From the NCBI RefSeq assembly GCF_012910905.1, contig NZ_WTVN01000033.1, forward strand, positions 1 through 55,446: 55,446 nt of DNA. Direction: 5' to 3'. This DNA comes from Aromatoleum toluvorans (lineage in GTDB: Bacteria; Pseudomonadota; Gammaproteobacteria; Burkholderiales; Rhodocyclaceae). A program made the position numbers and the translations under genes. Numbering within the stretch: position 1 is the first letter of the stretch; every line of letters starts with the position of its first letter. The notes beneath the pieces are model-generated. The model was not told where the DNA came from and did no database searches. It worked only from the letters and a program-made list of their open reading frames with translations. Positions 27,099 through 36,158 of this stretch are shown piece after piece.

Positions 27099-27869
27099 TC
27101 ATCCCGGCGGCAGCGCGGGAAAGATCGCGCGGGCGTTGCGGCTGGTCGCGGCGACGATCTCCGGATAAGGCGTGGCACGGAGCTCGGCCAGGACGTGCGC
27201 AAAGCGTGCGATGTTCGCCGGCTCGTTGCGCCCGCCCTGTGCCCAGGCCGGCGGGATGTCCGGCGCGTCCGTTTCGAGCACGATCGACTCCAGCGGCAGG
27301 GTGGCTGCGAGCGTGCGGATGCGGCGGGAGCCGTCGAACGTCATCGCTCCGCCGAATCCCAGCTTGAACCCCAGCGCGGCGAAGACGTCGGCCTGCTGAC
27401 GGCTGCCGTTGAAGGCATGCGCGATGCCGCCCGGAACTTCGATGCGGCGCAAGTGCTTGAGGATGTCGTCCACGGCGCGACGGACGTGCAGGATCACGGG
27501 CAGTCCGGATCGGCGGGCGAGCTTCAGCTGTTCGACGAAGAACAGTTCCTGCCGGGCCCGGTCGAGATCGGGCACGAAGAAGTCGAGGCCGATCTCTCCC
27601 ACGGCAATCGCACGCCCGTTTGCGAGGCGCTCTTCGAGGATGCCGAGATCGTCCAGGTCGGCATTGTCGACGTACAGCGGATGGATCCCGAAGGCATGGA
27701 CGATGTCCGGATTGGCAGCCGACAGCGCGGCCACCCGGTCGAAGCCGGCAGCGTCGACGGCCGGCACGACGAAGCCGCCAACGCCCGCCGTACGCGCGGC
27801 CGCCAGGACCGCGGCGCGGTCGCCATCGAACTCGGCGGCATCCAGGTGGATGTGCGTATCGACGAGCAT
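27099..27869 (-). CDS. TatD family metal-dependent hydrolase
   Basis: TIM-barrel metallohydrolase of 256 residues related to TatD/YjjV nucleases. Metal-site motifs are DTHIHLD near the start, GEIGLDF, ILHVRRA, HAFNGS and the late ETDAPDIPP. ATG 27869 puts the HIHLD motif at residues 6-10. A GTG 33 bp upstream would add a short non-conserved head. It converges on tetR with a 22 bp gap and lies 52 bp beyond the crotonase gene on the same strand. Confidence 0.9.
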   Translation of the reverse strand: MLVDTHIHLDAAEFDGDRAAVLAAARTAGVGGFVVPAVDAAGFDRVAALSAANPDIVHAFGIHPLYVDNADLDDLGILEERLANGRAIAVGEIGLDFFVPDLDRARQELFFVEQLKLARRSGLPVILHVRRAVDDILKHLRRIEVPGGIAHAFNGSRQQADVFAALGFKLGFGGAMTFDGSRRIRTLAATLPLESIVLETDAPDIPPAWAQGGRNEPANIARFAHVLAELRATPYPEIVAATSRNARAIFPALPPG

Positions 27870-27921
27870 CGTCCGGGCACCGGCTGGTCGGGCAGGGCTC
27901 ACCGGCCCCGCCCCGATGCGC

Positions 27922-28725
27922 TCAGCGGCCGCGCCACTCCGGCTTGCGCTTGGCGATGAAGGCGTCGATGCCCTCGGCGGCGTCCTCGCTCATCATGTTG
28001 CACGCCATGGTTTCCGCGGCCATCTGGTACGCGGCCTCCATGCCCATCTCGAGTTGGCGGTAGAACATCTGCTTGCCCATGCGGATCGCGAGTGGCGACT
28101 TGGCGCAGATCGCGGCGGCGAGCTTCGCGATTTCGGCGTCGAGCTCATCGAGCGGCACGACCCGATTCACGAGCCCGCGGCGCTGCGCTTCCGCGGCGTC
28201 GATGAAATCGCCGGTGACGAGCATCTCGAACGCTTCCTTGCGTCCCATGTTGCGCGACAGCCCCACGCTCGGGGTCGCGCAGAAGAGGCCGACGTTGATG
28301 CCGGAAACCGCAAAACGCGCAACGTCCGCGGCGACGGCGAGGTCGCACATCGACACCAGCTGGCAGCCGGCCGCGGTCGCGATACCGTGGACACGGGCGA
28401 TGACGGGCTGCGGCAGCTCGGTGAGCTTGACCATGAACTTGCCACAGAGGCGGAAGAGGTCCTGCTGGAACTGCAGGGTGTGGTTGCCGCGCATTTCCTT
28501 CAGGTCGTGCCCGGCGCAGAAGGCCTTGCCCTCGCCCGCCAGCACGACGACGCGCACGCTGCCGTCCCGGGCGATCGCGTCGACCTCGGCGATCAGTGCT
28601 TCGAGCATCGCGCGCGAGAGGGAGTTGAACTGTCCGGGACGATTGAGGGTGAGCCAGGCCACGCCCCCTTCATCGCGGCGCAGCAGGAGCGGTGCGTGGT
28701 CGGATTGCTGCGGCAATGCGCTCAT
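27922..28725 (-). CDS. Crotonase-superfamily protein (ECHDC3-like enoyl-CoA hydratase homologue)
   Basis: A 267-residue crotonase-fold protein. The oxyanion-hole segments are present (KAFCAGHDLKEM and GIATAAGCQLVSMCDLAVA). However, the two hydratase glutamates are not. The first position is Gln in AAGCQL, and the second lies in SGINVGLF with no Glu. This pattern matches ECHDC3-type proteins, whose reaction is unclear, so the hydratase name may mislead. Two ATGs compete. The one at 28725 has GGGAGA at better distance than that at 28731. It may be co-transcribed with the lipid-transport genes upstream. Confidence 0.85.
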   Translation of the reverse strand: MSALPQQSDHAPLLLRRDEGGVAWLTLNRPGQFNSLSRAMLEALIAEVDAIARDGSVRVVVLAGEGKAFCAGHDLKEMRGNHTLQFQQDLFRLCGKFMVKLTELPQPVIARVHGIATAAGCQLVSMCDLAVAADVARFAVSGINVGLFCATPSVGLSRNMGRKEAFEMLVTGDFIDAAEAQRRGLVNRVVPLDELDAEIAKLAAAICAKSPLAIRMGKQMFYRQLEMGMEAAYQMAAETMACNMMSEDAAEGIDAFIAKRKPEWRGR

Positions 28726-28817
28726 GGTCATTTCTCCCGAGATCGTTTTGTATGTGCTGAAAATCCGATTTTGCCCCATCCGCGGGGCGAGCGGACTGCC
28801 GGAAGCGGCGCGACGGC

Positions 28818-29465
28818 CTAGCGGCGGCAGGCCGCGTGAACCTCCGCCGTGCTCGAATCGGCGCTTGCGAGCCAGTTCGCGATTTCCCTCGTCAGCCGGT
28901 CCCCCGCCTTGCGGAAGGCGACGACACCGCCCCTCGCATCGGGGCTGGGCGCAGGCTCGCGCAGGTCGAACGCCCGCCTCGCCAGCACGTTCTCGCCGCG
29001 CGGCGACAGGAGCTCGGCGCGTGCGACGATGACCGCCCTGCTCCCTTCCGCCGAGTCGAACACCTGCGCAAACTCGTCGAGATCCAGGCGCAGGCGACAT
29101 CCGGCGGCGGCCGACGGCGGCATGGAAAAAGCCTGCAGCAGGCGCCGCTCGAGAAGCTCCGCAGGTGCCGCCGCCCAGCGGCTTTCGGCATAAGCCTGGC
29201 GCCGGGCCGGCTGGCGGTAGTCCAGCCGATACTGCATCGCCGAGGTCGCGAGCCAGGACGGCGCGCGCACTTCGAGCTTCGCCGGCACGACGGCCGGACC
29301 CGGCGCAACCGCTTCGGCAAGCCCGAGGTCGTACGAGGCGGGAGTTTCCGGTCGCGTCGGAAAATTGCCGCACCCGCCCAGCGCAAAGCCGAGTCCGAGG
29401 ATGAAAACGGTTCCTGCTGCCCGCGTCCAGGCGCGAAGTTTCATGTGGCTCTCGTGAAGGTTCAT
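28818..29465 (-). CDS. ABC-type transport auxiliary lipoprotein (PqiC-like, PF03886 type)
   Basis: Outer-membrane-type lipoprotein of 215 residues. A signal peptide ends in a lipobox FALGGC, placing the lipidated Cys near residue 32. The mature part follows the ABC_trans_aux pattern (SYDLGLAEA, then VRAPSWLATSAMQYRLDYR and an AAPAELLERRLLQAF helix). The start overlaps the MCE gene stop by 4 nt. The family partners MCE transporters such as PqiABC, so it probably docks the MCE assembly at the outer membrane. Confidence 0.85.
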   Translation of the reverse strand: MNLHESHMKLRAWTRAAGTVFILGLGFALGGCGNFPTRPETPASYDLGLAEAVAPGPAVVPAKLEVRAPSWLATSAMQYRLDYRQPARRQAYAESRWAAAPAELLERRLLQAFSMPPSAAAGCRLRLDLDEFAQVFDSAEGSRAVIVARAELLSPRGENVLARRAFDLREPAPSPDARGGVVAFRKAGDRLTREIANWLASADSSTAEVHAACRR

Positions 29466-30415
29466 TTTGCCCGACGTGCCGTTTCCTCGAACCCGGCTTC
29501 GCCAGGGCCGGGGGGTGCAGGCTCACGCCCGAGCAGCAGCATTTGCGGGGAGGCATCGACATCCGCGGCAAGGAGCCCGATGCGCTGCGACGTTCCCCGC
29601 AGTTCCTTGAGCAGGGCTTCGAGTTGCGGCAGCGTCTGGTCGGTCAGCCGTTCGCCGGTCGCGCCCGCGGCGGCATCGACACGCTCGGCCAGCCCCTGCA
29701 GCCTCGCCATCAGGACCTTGAGCTCGCCGATGGCCGGCCCGGCATCGGCGCTCGCGCGCTCGAGGCTCTGCATCGTGCTCGAAAGCCGCGCGAGGTTTTC
29801 GCTGTTCAGTGCCGCCCGGATGGACGCCAGCGTCCTGGGCGCATCGGCGAAGGTCTGGTCGGCGCCTGCTGCCGCCGACTCGATTCTCTGCAGCGCGTTG
29901 CCGACCCGCCGGATGTTGTCATCGGTGGCCAGTTCGCCGAGCTTGTCGGCCACCAGCTTGAGCTGGCGCGCAGCGTCGAGCGCCGTATCGGTGAGCCGTT
30001 CCATGGTCCCGGGGTCGAGCTTCAGCCGCGGCGGCGCGTTGCCTTCGCCGACCAGCGGCGCCGGATCCTCGCCGCGATCGTTGAGTTGAACGTAAGCCAG
30101 TCCGGTGACTCCCTGATAGGCGAGCGTCGCCCGGGTTCCCCGCGTCAGGGGGATGTCGTTTCGCAAGCGGATCACGACGAGGATCTTGCGTGGATCGTCG
30201 GGGTCGATCGTGATATCGGACACCTTTCCCGCCGGGATGCCGCGGAAGCGCACCCTGGCCTCGAGGTTGAGGCCGGTGACATTTCCCGTGGATTCCAGGA
30301 TGTAGGTACGCTGCGAATCACTGTCGTCCGAGAACCACCACAGGGACGCGAACAGCGCGGTGCCGAGGACAATGGCGAAGAGTCCGGCCGCGAGGGCGTG
30401 CGCGCGATTTTCCAT
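29462..30415 (-). CDS. MCE family lipid-transport protein (MlaD/PqiB-like)
   Basis: Substrate-binding MCE subunit of 317 residues. One N-terminal membrane helix (about 8-28) is followed by an MCE domain around 35-115 (TGLNLEARVRFRGIPAGKVSDI, RGTRATLAYQGVTGLAYVQL). A long helical region spans about 125-290 and probably forms a needle or tunnel. It is longer than MlaD (about 180 residues) because of that helical part. It overlaps the ATPase gene by 1 nt and the lipoprotein gene by 4 nt. Confidence 0.9.
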   Translation of the reverse strand: MENRAHALAAGLFAIVLGTALFASLWWFSDDSDSQRTYILESTGNVTGLNLEARVRFRGIPAGKVSDITIDPDDPRKILVVIRLRNDIPLTRGTRATLAYQGVTGLAYVQLNDRGEDPAPLVGEGNAPPRLKLDPGTMERLTDTALDAARQLKLVADKLGELATDDNIRRVGNALQRIESAAAGADQTFADAPRTLASIRAALNSENLARLSSTMQSLERASADAGPAIGELKVLMARLQGLAERVDAAAGATGERLTDQTLPQLEALLKELRGTSQRIGLLAADVDASPQMLLLGREPAPPGPGEAGFEETARRAK

Positions 30416-31194
30416 CAGTGCGCGCCTCCGCTCCGGGCAAGCGGCCGAAGCCCCAGTGGCTTGCGGAAGAAACTCTCGACAAAGGGGTGGTCCAGTTCCA
30501 TCGTTTCCTCGAGCGAGGCGCAGCTGACGATACGTCGATCGGAAAGTATGGCGATTTTCGTCGCCAGCGCGACGAGCGTGTCGACATCATGACTCACGAG
30601 CACCACGGTCAATCCCAGTTGCCGCTGCAGGCTGCGGACAAGCTCCACGAACGCCAGGCTGCGGTCCGGGTCGAGACCCGCCGTGGGTTCGTCGAGCAGG
30701 AGCAGTTCGGGCTCCAGCGCGAGGGCGCGCGCCAGGGCGACGCGCTTCACCATGCCGCCGGAGAGTTCCGCCGGCATCAGCAGGGCTGTCGAAGGCTCGA
30801 GTTCGACCATGGCAAGCTTGAGGGCGACCAGATTGGCGATTTCGGCGTGGGTTGCGAGGCGCAGTTCCCGCAGCGGAAAGCCGACATTCTCGGCGACATT
30901 CAGCGCCGAGAAGAGCGCGCCGTGCTGGAACAGGACCCCAAAGCGGCGGCGGCGCGTGCGCTGTTCCTTGACGCTGCCGGAAAACAGCGGAGCGCCGAAG
31001 ACCGACACTTCCCCCGCAGCCGGACGCGTGAGGCCGATGATGTGGCGCAAGAGCGTCGTCTTGCCGCTGCCGGAGCCGCCGACCAGCGCGACGACCTCGC
31101 CCCGCATCACGGTGAGATCGACGCCCTCGTGCACCAGCTTCGTGCCGAAACGCGTGACGATGCCGCGCAGTTCGATGACCGGCTTGGCGTTCAC
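30415..31194 (-). CDS. MlaF-like ABC transporter ATP-binding protein
   Basis: ATPase subunit of the MCE transporter, 259 residues. Walker A is GGSGSGKTT near 39-47. The Q-loop is in VLFQHGALF. The signature is LSGGMVKRVALARAL, with the GGM form typical of MlaF-type ATPases. Walker B is LLLLDEPTAGLD and the H-loop VVLVSHD. The open frame extends through mlaE, but the GTG at 31194 overlaps the mlaE-like stop (GTGA) and begins the ATPase fold correctly. Confidence 0.92.
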   Translation of the reverse strand: MNAKPVIELRGIVTRFGTKLVHEGVDLTVMRGEVVALVGGSGSGKTTLLRHIIGLTRPAAGEVSVFGAPLFSGSVKEQRTRRRRFGVLFQHGALFSALNVAENVGFPLRELRLATHAEIANLVALKLAMVELEPSTALLMPAELSGGMVKRVALARALALEPELLLLDEPTAGLDPDRSLAFVELVRSLQRQLGLTVVLVSHDVDTLVALATKIAILSDRRIVSCASLEETMELDHPFVESFFRKPLGLRPLARSGGAH

Positions 31195-32300
31195 CGCGGC
31201 ACCCCGATCGAGCGCGTGGCGATCGCGAACAGGGCATCGACGAGGATCACGACGGTGATCGACGAGACGACCGAAGCGGTCGTATTCGCCGACAGGCTCT
31301 CGGTGTTCGGACTGGTGCGCAGTCCGAAATGGCACGCGACGAGCGCGATCATCAGGCCGAACACGGCGCCCTTGCCGAAGCCGATGAAGAGGTTGGCGAG
31401 CGGCACCACCTGCGGCAGGCGCTCGATGAAGAAGGCCATGCCGAGATCCAGCTGGAGCCACGCCGACAGCATGCCGCCGAGGAGCGCAACCGCCGACGTC
31501 CACAGCACCAGCAGCGGCATCGCCAGGGTCAGCGCAATCACTTTCGGCAGCACGAGCCGGATCGTGCGCGAGATGCCCATCGCGGACAGCGCGTCGATCT
31601 CCTCCGTCACCCGCATCACGCCCAGTTGCGCGGTCATGGCCGACCCGGAGCGTCCGGCGACCAATACCGACACGAGCACCGGCCCCAGCTCGCGGATGAT
31701 GCCCAGCCCGAGGATGTTGACGATGTAGAGATCCGCCCCGAAGGCGCGCAGCTGGAGGGCCGACAGGTAGGACAGCACGACGCCGATGAGGAAGCCCACC
31801 AGCGCTGCGACCGGCATCGCCTTGAGGCCGACCTTGTAGACGTTGGCCGAGATCTCGCGCAATGGCCATTCGCGCGGGTGGCGCGCCAGGTAGGCGAGGT
31901 CGAGGGAGAGCTGCCCGAACAGGCGGATGAAGCCGAGCGCATGGCTCCGGAACGCCAGCAGGGCACTGCCGAGCGCGATGATCGCACCGAGCGCGCTGAA
32001 TCCCGGCGATCGCGGCAGGCTTGTCTCCGCGTTTTCGGCGATTCGGGCGATGATCGCGCGCAGTTCGTCGCCGATCTCGACAGACGCGGGCCAGCGCTTT
32101 CCCCACGCGTGCCACAGCAGCGCGGCGCCGAAGCTGTCGAGCCGCGAGATGTCCTGCAGCGACCACGCGACTTCGTCGCGCCTGCCCGCCAGTTCCACGC
32201 GGAAGGCGTCGAGATGCGGCGTCAGGGCCCGCAGGGTCCAGTCTCCCTGCAGCCGCACCAGCCTCATCGCCGGATCGGCGGCGATCGTGGGGCTGCGCAT
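31191..32300 (-). CDS. STAS domain-MlaE permease fusion
   Basis: Permease of 369 residues with two parts. Residues 1-95 look like a STAS/MlaB domain (VAWSLQDISRLDSFGAALLWHAWGK). Residues 100-369 are a full MlaE permease with five or six helices and GLGIIRELGPVLVSVLVAGRSGSA, the MlaE signature. In E. coli, MlaB is a separate protein that binds MlaF. Here it appears built into the permease. The gene begins 7 bp after the ppx stop, so it is probably co-transcribed with ppx. Confidence 0.92.
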   Translation of the reverse strand: MRSPTIAADPAMRLVRLQGDWTLRALTPHLDAFRVELAGRRDEVAWSLQDISRLDSFGAALLWHAWGKRWPASVEIGDELRAIIARIAENAETSLPRSPGFSALGAIIALGSALLAFRSHALGFIRLFGQLSLDLAYLARHPREWPLREISANVYKVGLKAMPVAALVGFLIGVVLSYLSALQLRAFGADLYIVNILGLGIIRELGPVLVSVLVAGRSGSAMTAQLGVMRVTEEIDALSAMGISRTIRLVLPKVIALTLAMPLLVLWTSAVALLGGMLSAWLQLDLGMAFFIERLPQVVPLANLFIGFGKGAVFGLMIALVACHFGLRTSPNTESLSANTTASVVSSITVVILVDALFAIATRSIGVPR

Positions 32301-32307
32301 GGCGTCC

Positions 32308-33816
32308 TCAGGCCGCGAGCGTACGGCCGGTGTGCATGTGCAGGACGAGGCTGCGGCCGACCGAGAACCACTGCCGCTGCTCTTCGTCGATCGCCGCCGC
32401 CGTGAGCGGCAATTGCTTGAGCCAGCCTTCGCGGGCGGTCACGACAAAACCGCGGCCATCGCGCCGGATCTCGACCGGGGGAATACCGCGGCCATCGCGC
32501 GCGCGATGGAGGACGGCGGCCAGGCGCAGGCACAGGATCAGCTGCCAGTCGGGGCTGTCCGGATCGAGCGCCGCGACCCGCTCGAGCTTGCCGCGGTGCG
32601 CAAGCACGAGGCGTGCGAGACGCCCCTGGTCCATGCGCGAGAAGCCCGGCATGTCGGCATTCGCGAGGATGTAGGCGCTGTGCTTGTGGTAGCTGGAGTG
32701 GGCGACGGAAATGCCGATCTCGTGCAGTGAAGCGGCCCAGCGCAGGAAGCGCAGGTCGGGATGCTGGCCGTTGCTGCTCGCGCTTTCGGGAATGAGGCCC
32801 GCGAACAGGTGGGCCGCCGTGTTCGCGACTTCGTCGGCCTGCCGGCGATCGACGCTGTAACGCGCGACGAATGCCGATACGGTCGCATCGCGCAGGTCGT
32901 GATGGTGGTACCGCCCCAGGAGGTCGTACAGGACGCCGAGCCGCAACGCCCCCTCCGAGAACACCATGCGCTCGATGCCGAATTCCTTGAATACGGCGGA
33001 CATGATCGCAAATCCGCCCAGGAGCACGGGCAGGCGGTCCGCCCTGAGTCCGGCGAGTTGCAGCCGGTCGAGGCTGCCCGCGCGCAACAGGACGACTTTC
33101 AGGCGCTCCAGGCCCTCGCGAGTGATGCCGCCCTCCGACAGGCCGTTCTGCTCCAGGATCTCGATCAGCGCCTTGGCCGAGCCGCTGGAGCCCACAGCCA
33201 CTTCCCAGCCGGTCTCGCGGTAGGCGTGCGCGATCGTCTGCAGTTCCCGGCTGGCCGCCATCTCGGCGTCCTTGAGGCCACGCTTGTCGATCTTTCCGTC
33301 GGGAAAGTACTGGAGGCTGTAGCTGACGCAGCCCATGTACAGCGATTCGAGAAGAATGGGCTCGAAGCTCTTGCCGATGATGAACTCCGTCGAGCCGCCC
33401 CCGATGTCGACCACCAGCTGCTGGCGGTGCGGATCCGGCAAGGTATGCGCGACACCGACGTAGATGAGGCGCGCTTCCTCGCGTCCGGCGATGACTTCGA
33501 TCGGAACGCCGAGCGCGGTCTCGGCCTGCACCAGGAACTCGGGCGCGTTCTTCGCGACCCGCAAGGTGTTCGTCGCCACGGCACGTACCGAATCGTTGTC
33601 GAACCCGCTCAGGCGCTCGTTGAAGCGGCGCAGCGCCACGAGTCCGCGCTGTTGCGATGCAACATCAAGCATCTTGTTGGGAGACAAGCCTGCTGCCAGG
33701 CGCACCGCCTCCTTCAGCCCGTCGAGCGGATAGATCTGGTCGTTCACGATCCTTCCGACCTGCAGCCGGAAACTGTTGGAACCGAGATCGATCGCAGCGA
33801 TCAGCTCTTGCATCAT
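32308..33816 (-). CDS. ppx: Exopolyphosphatase (Ppx/GppA family)
   Basis: Cytoplasmic polyphosphate-degrading or pppGpp phosphatase of 502 residues. N-terminal ASKHA motifs are AAIDLGSNSFRLQV and QQLVVDIGGGSTEFIIG, and GSSGSAKAL and VFSEGALRLGVLYDLLG follow. The C-terminal HD-like part (WAASLHEIGISVAHSSYHKHSAY) is present, as in E. coli Ppx/GppA. Two ATGs in tandem (33816, 33813) could start it. It is divergent from ppk1 across 194 bp and runs into the MCE transporter genes. Confidence 0.93.
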   Translation of the reverse strand: MMQELIAAIDLGSNSFRLQVGRIVNDQIYPLDGLKEAVRLAAGLSPNKMLDVASQQRGLVALRRFNERLSGFDNDSVRAVATNTLRVAKNAPEFLVQAETALGVPIEVIAGREEARLIYVGVAHTLPDPHRQQLVVDIGGGSTEFIIGKSFEPILLESLYMGCVSYSLQYFPDGKIDKRGLKDAEMAASRELQTIAHAYRETGWEVAVGSSGSAKALIEILEQNGLSEGGITREGLERLKVVLLRAGSLDRLQLAGLRADRLPVLLGGFAIMSAVFKEFGIERMVFSEGALRLGVLYDLLGRYHHHDLRDATVSAFVARYSVDRRQADEVANTAAHLFAGLIPESASSNGQHPDLRFLRWAASLHEIGISVAHSSYHKHSAYILANADMPGFSRMDQGRLARLVLAHRGKLERVAALDPDSPDWQLILCLRLAAVLHRARDGRGIPPVEIRRDGRGFVVTAREGWLKQLPLTAAAIDEEQRQWFSVGRSLVLHMHTGRTLAA

Positions 33817-33944
33817 GATGTTGGGGGTCGGGACGACAGCCGGGGCGCAATGGGCGGCATTCTATCACCCCGCCGGAGGATGGTTTCGGCGGAGGCCGAT
33901 TGCGCCCATGTTGCATCGCGCTCGGCCGCCGCAGGCACTCCACG

Positions 33945-33978
33945 CTGTCATGCTTTCGCAACACAAATGTCACATAAT
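33945..33978 (+). promoter_or_regulatory. Possible PhoB site and -10 upstream of ppk1
   Basis: CTGTCAT (33945-33951) matches a Pho-box half-site. A second partial copy, ATGTCAC (33967-33973), lies 22 bp later, two 11-bp periods. The middle position is poor. CATAAT at 33973-33978 could be the -10. Polyphosphate genes are phosphate-regulated in several bacteria, so the idea is reasonable but weak on sequence alone. Confidence 0.3.
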
Positions 33979-34010
33979 CTTGAGAATAATCCCGTCCCGC
34001 GCCCCTTCCA

Positions 34011-36089
34011 ATGCACAGGCCAGTCCGTCAGCAGCAATTCCCGACCGATCACTTCATCAATCGCGAGCTGTCCCTGCTGCAGTTCCAGCGCAGGGTATTG
34101 GCGCAGGCTGCCGACAGATCGGTTCCGCTGCTGGAGCGGCTCCGTTTCCTGTGCATCGTGTCCAGCAACCTCGACGAGTTCTTCGAGATCCGTGTTTCCG
34201 GCATCAAGGAGCAGATCCGGCTCGGCAGCCGCAGCCCGGGCACCGACGGGCTGACGCCGGGCGATCTCCTTGACCGTGTCAGCCAGGAAGTCCATGCGCT
34301 GATCGCCGAGCAGTACGCCCTGCTGAACGAGGATATCCTGCCGGCGCTGGAAGCCGAAGGCATCGTCTTCCTGCGCCGCAGCGTGTGGAACGACGCCCAG
34401 CGCGCCTGGGTGCGCGACTATTTCCTGCGCGAGGTAATGCCGGTGCTGACGCCGATCGGGCTGGACCAGGCGCATCCGTTTCCGCGCGTCCTGAACAAGA
34501 GCCTGAACTTCGCCGTCGAACTCGAAGGCCTGGACGCCTTCGGGCGCGATTCCGGGGCTGCCATCGTGCAGGCGCCGCGCGCCCTGCCCCGCGTGATCCG
34601 CCTGCCGCGGGAAATCTGCGAGCACGAGTACAGCTTCGTGTTCCTGTCCTCGGTCCTGCACTGCCACGTCGGCGAGCTCTTCTCCGGCATGCACGTCCAC
34701 GGCTGCTACCAGTTCCGCGTGACCCGGAACTCGGATCTGTTCGTGGACGAGGAAGAGGTGAAGGATCTGCGCGCCTCGCTGAAGGGCGAATTGCAGCAGC
34801 GCCATTTCGGCGACGCCGTGCGCCTCGAAGTCGCCGACAACTGCTCGGAGGAAATGGCCGGCTTCCTCGTGCAGCACTTCCGCCTGACCCCGAAGGATCT
34901 GTACCGCACGCCGGGTATCGTGAACCTGGTTCGCCTGATGCAGGTGACGGATTGGGCGAATCGCCCCGACCTGAACTACCCGCCCTTCCAGCCGCGCCTG
35001 CCGAGAACGCTCGAGCAGCGCGTCGAGATCTTCGATGCCATCCGGCGCCAGGACATCCTGCTGCACCACCCGTTCCAGAGCTTCAGCCCGGTGATCGAAC
35101 TGCTGCGCGCCGCGGCCGACGACCCGCAGGTGCTGGCGATCAAGATGACCGTGTATCGGACGGGTACCGACTCCGTGCTCATGGACCACCTCGTGCGGGC
35201 GGCGCAAAAGGGCAAGGAAGTGACCGTCGTGCTCGAACTGCGCGCGCGCTTCGACGAGGAAGCCAACATCACCTGGGCGAACAAGCTCGAGGAGGTCGGC
35301 GCCCACGTCGTGTACGGCGTGTTCGGCTACAAGACCCATGCGAAGCTGCTGATGCTGGTGCGGCGCGAGGACGGGGAGTTGCGCCGCTACGTGCATATGG
35401 GCACGGGCAACTATCATCCGCGCACGACGCGCTTCTACACCGATTTCGGCCTCCTCACCTGCAACGAGGAAATCGGCCAGGACGTTGCCGAAGTGTTCAA
35501 GCAGCTGACCGGCCTCGGGAAGGCATCCACGCTCAAGCACCTCTGGCAGGCGCCCTTCTCGCTCCAGGGCAACGTGGTCGCCGCCATCGAGGCCGAAACG
35601 GCGATCGCGCGCAGCGGCGGACGCGCCCAGATCATCGTGAAGATGAACGCGCTCCTCGAACCGGAAACCATCGAAGCCCTCTATGCGGCTTCCCAGGCGG
35701 GCGTCGAGGTCGAACTCATCGTGCGCGGACCGTGCGCGCTGCGACCGGGCGTGCCCGGCCTGTCGGAGAACATCCGCGTCCGGTCCATCGTCGGCCGCTT
35801 CCTCGAGCACCATCGCATCTTCTATTTCCGCGCGGGCGGCGAGGACAAGGTCTATCTGTCGAGTGCGGACTGGATGGACCGCAACTTCTTCGGCCGGATC
35901 GAGATCGCCTTCCCCGTGCTCGACCAGCGGCTGAAGCGGCGCGTGATCAAGGAAGGCCTGCGCGCCTACCTCGGCGACAACTGCCAGGCGTGGGAGATGC
36001 TGGAGGACGGCCGCTACCGGCGCAAGGTGCCGCGTGGCGTGCACCGCTCGGCACAGACCGTCCTGCTTGCCGAGCTGGCCCGGGGATGA
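34011..36089 (+). CDS. ppk1: Polyphosphate kinase 1
   Basis: Reversible ATP-polyphosphate phosphotransferase of 692 residues, the E. coli length class. The protein starts just before FINRELSLLQFQRRVL, the conserved opening. The autophosphorylated His is probably H443 in YKTHAKLLM. The second active-site His is H600 in RFLEHHRIFYF. KMTVYRTGTDS and the GTGNYHPRTTRFYTDFG segment are also typical. No strong ribosome site precedes ATG 34011. It is divergent from ppx and converges on relA with a 69 bp gap. Confidence 0.96.
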   Translation: MHRPVRQQQFPTDHFINRELSLLQFQRRVLAQAADRSVPLLERLRFLCIVSSNLDEFFEIRVSGIKEQIRLGSRSPGTDGLTPGDLLDRVSQEVHALIAEQYALLNEDILPALEAEGIVFLRRSVWNDAQRAWVRDYFLREVMPVLTPIGLDQAHPFPRVLNKSLNFAVELEGLDAFGRDSGAAIVQAPRALPRVIRLPREICEHEYSFVFLSSVLHCHVGELFSGMHVHGCYQFRVTRNSDLFVDEEEVKDLRASLKGELQQRHFGDAVRLEVADNCSEEMAGFLVQHFRLTPKDLYRTPGIVNLVRLMQVTDWANRPDLNYPPFQPRLPRTLEQRVEIFDAIRRQDILLHHPFQSFSPVIELLRAAADDPQVLAIKMTVYRTGTDSVLMDHLVRAAQKGKEVTVVLELRARFDEEANITWANKLEEVGAHVVYGVFGYKTHAKLLMLVRREDGELRRYVHMGTGNYHPRTTRFYTDFGLLTCNEEIGQDVAEVFKQLTGLGKASTLKHLWQAPFSLQGNVVAAIEAETAIARSGGRAQIIVKMNALLEPETIEALYAASQAGVEVELIVRGPCALRPGVPGLSENIRVRSIVGRFLEHHRIFYFRAGGEDKVYLSSADWMDRNFFGRIEIAFPVLDQRLKRRVIKEGLRAYLGDNCQAWEMLEDGRYRRKVPRGVHRSAQTVLLAELARG

Positions 36090-36158
36090 AAGGCGGCCTG
36101 CGCCCTCGGGCGCGCGCAATCGCCTCGACAGCCGGCGGCCCGCCGTCAGGGGCGCGGA

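Noticed and set aside
33948-36119. A 723-codon minus-strand open frame opposite ppk1
   Set aside because: Shadow of the ppk1 codon pattern, with no recognisable domain.
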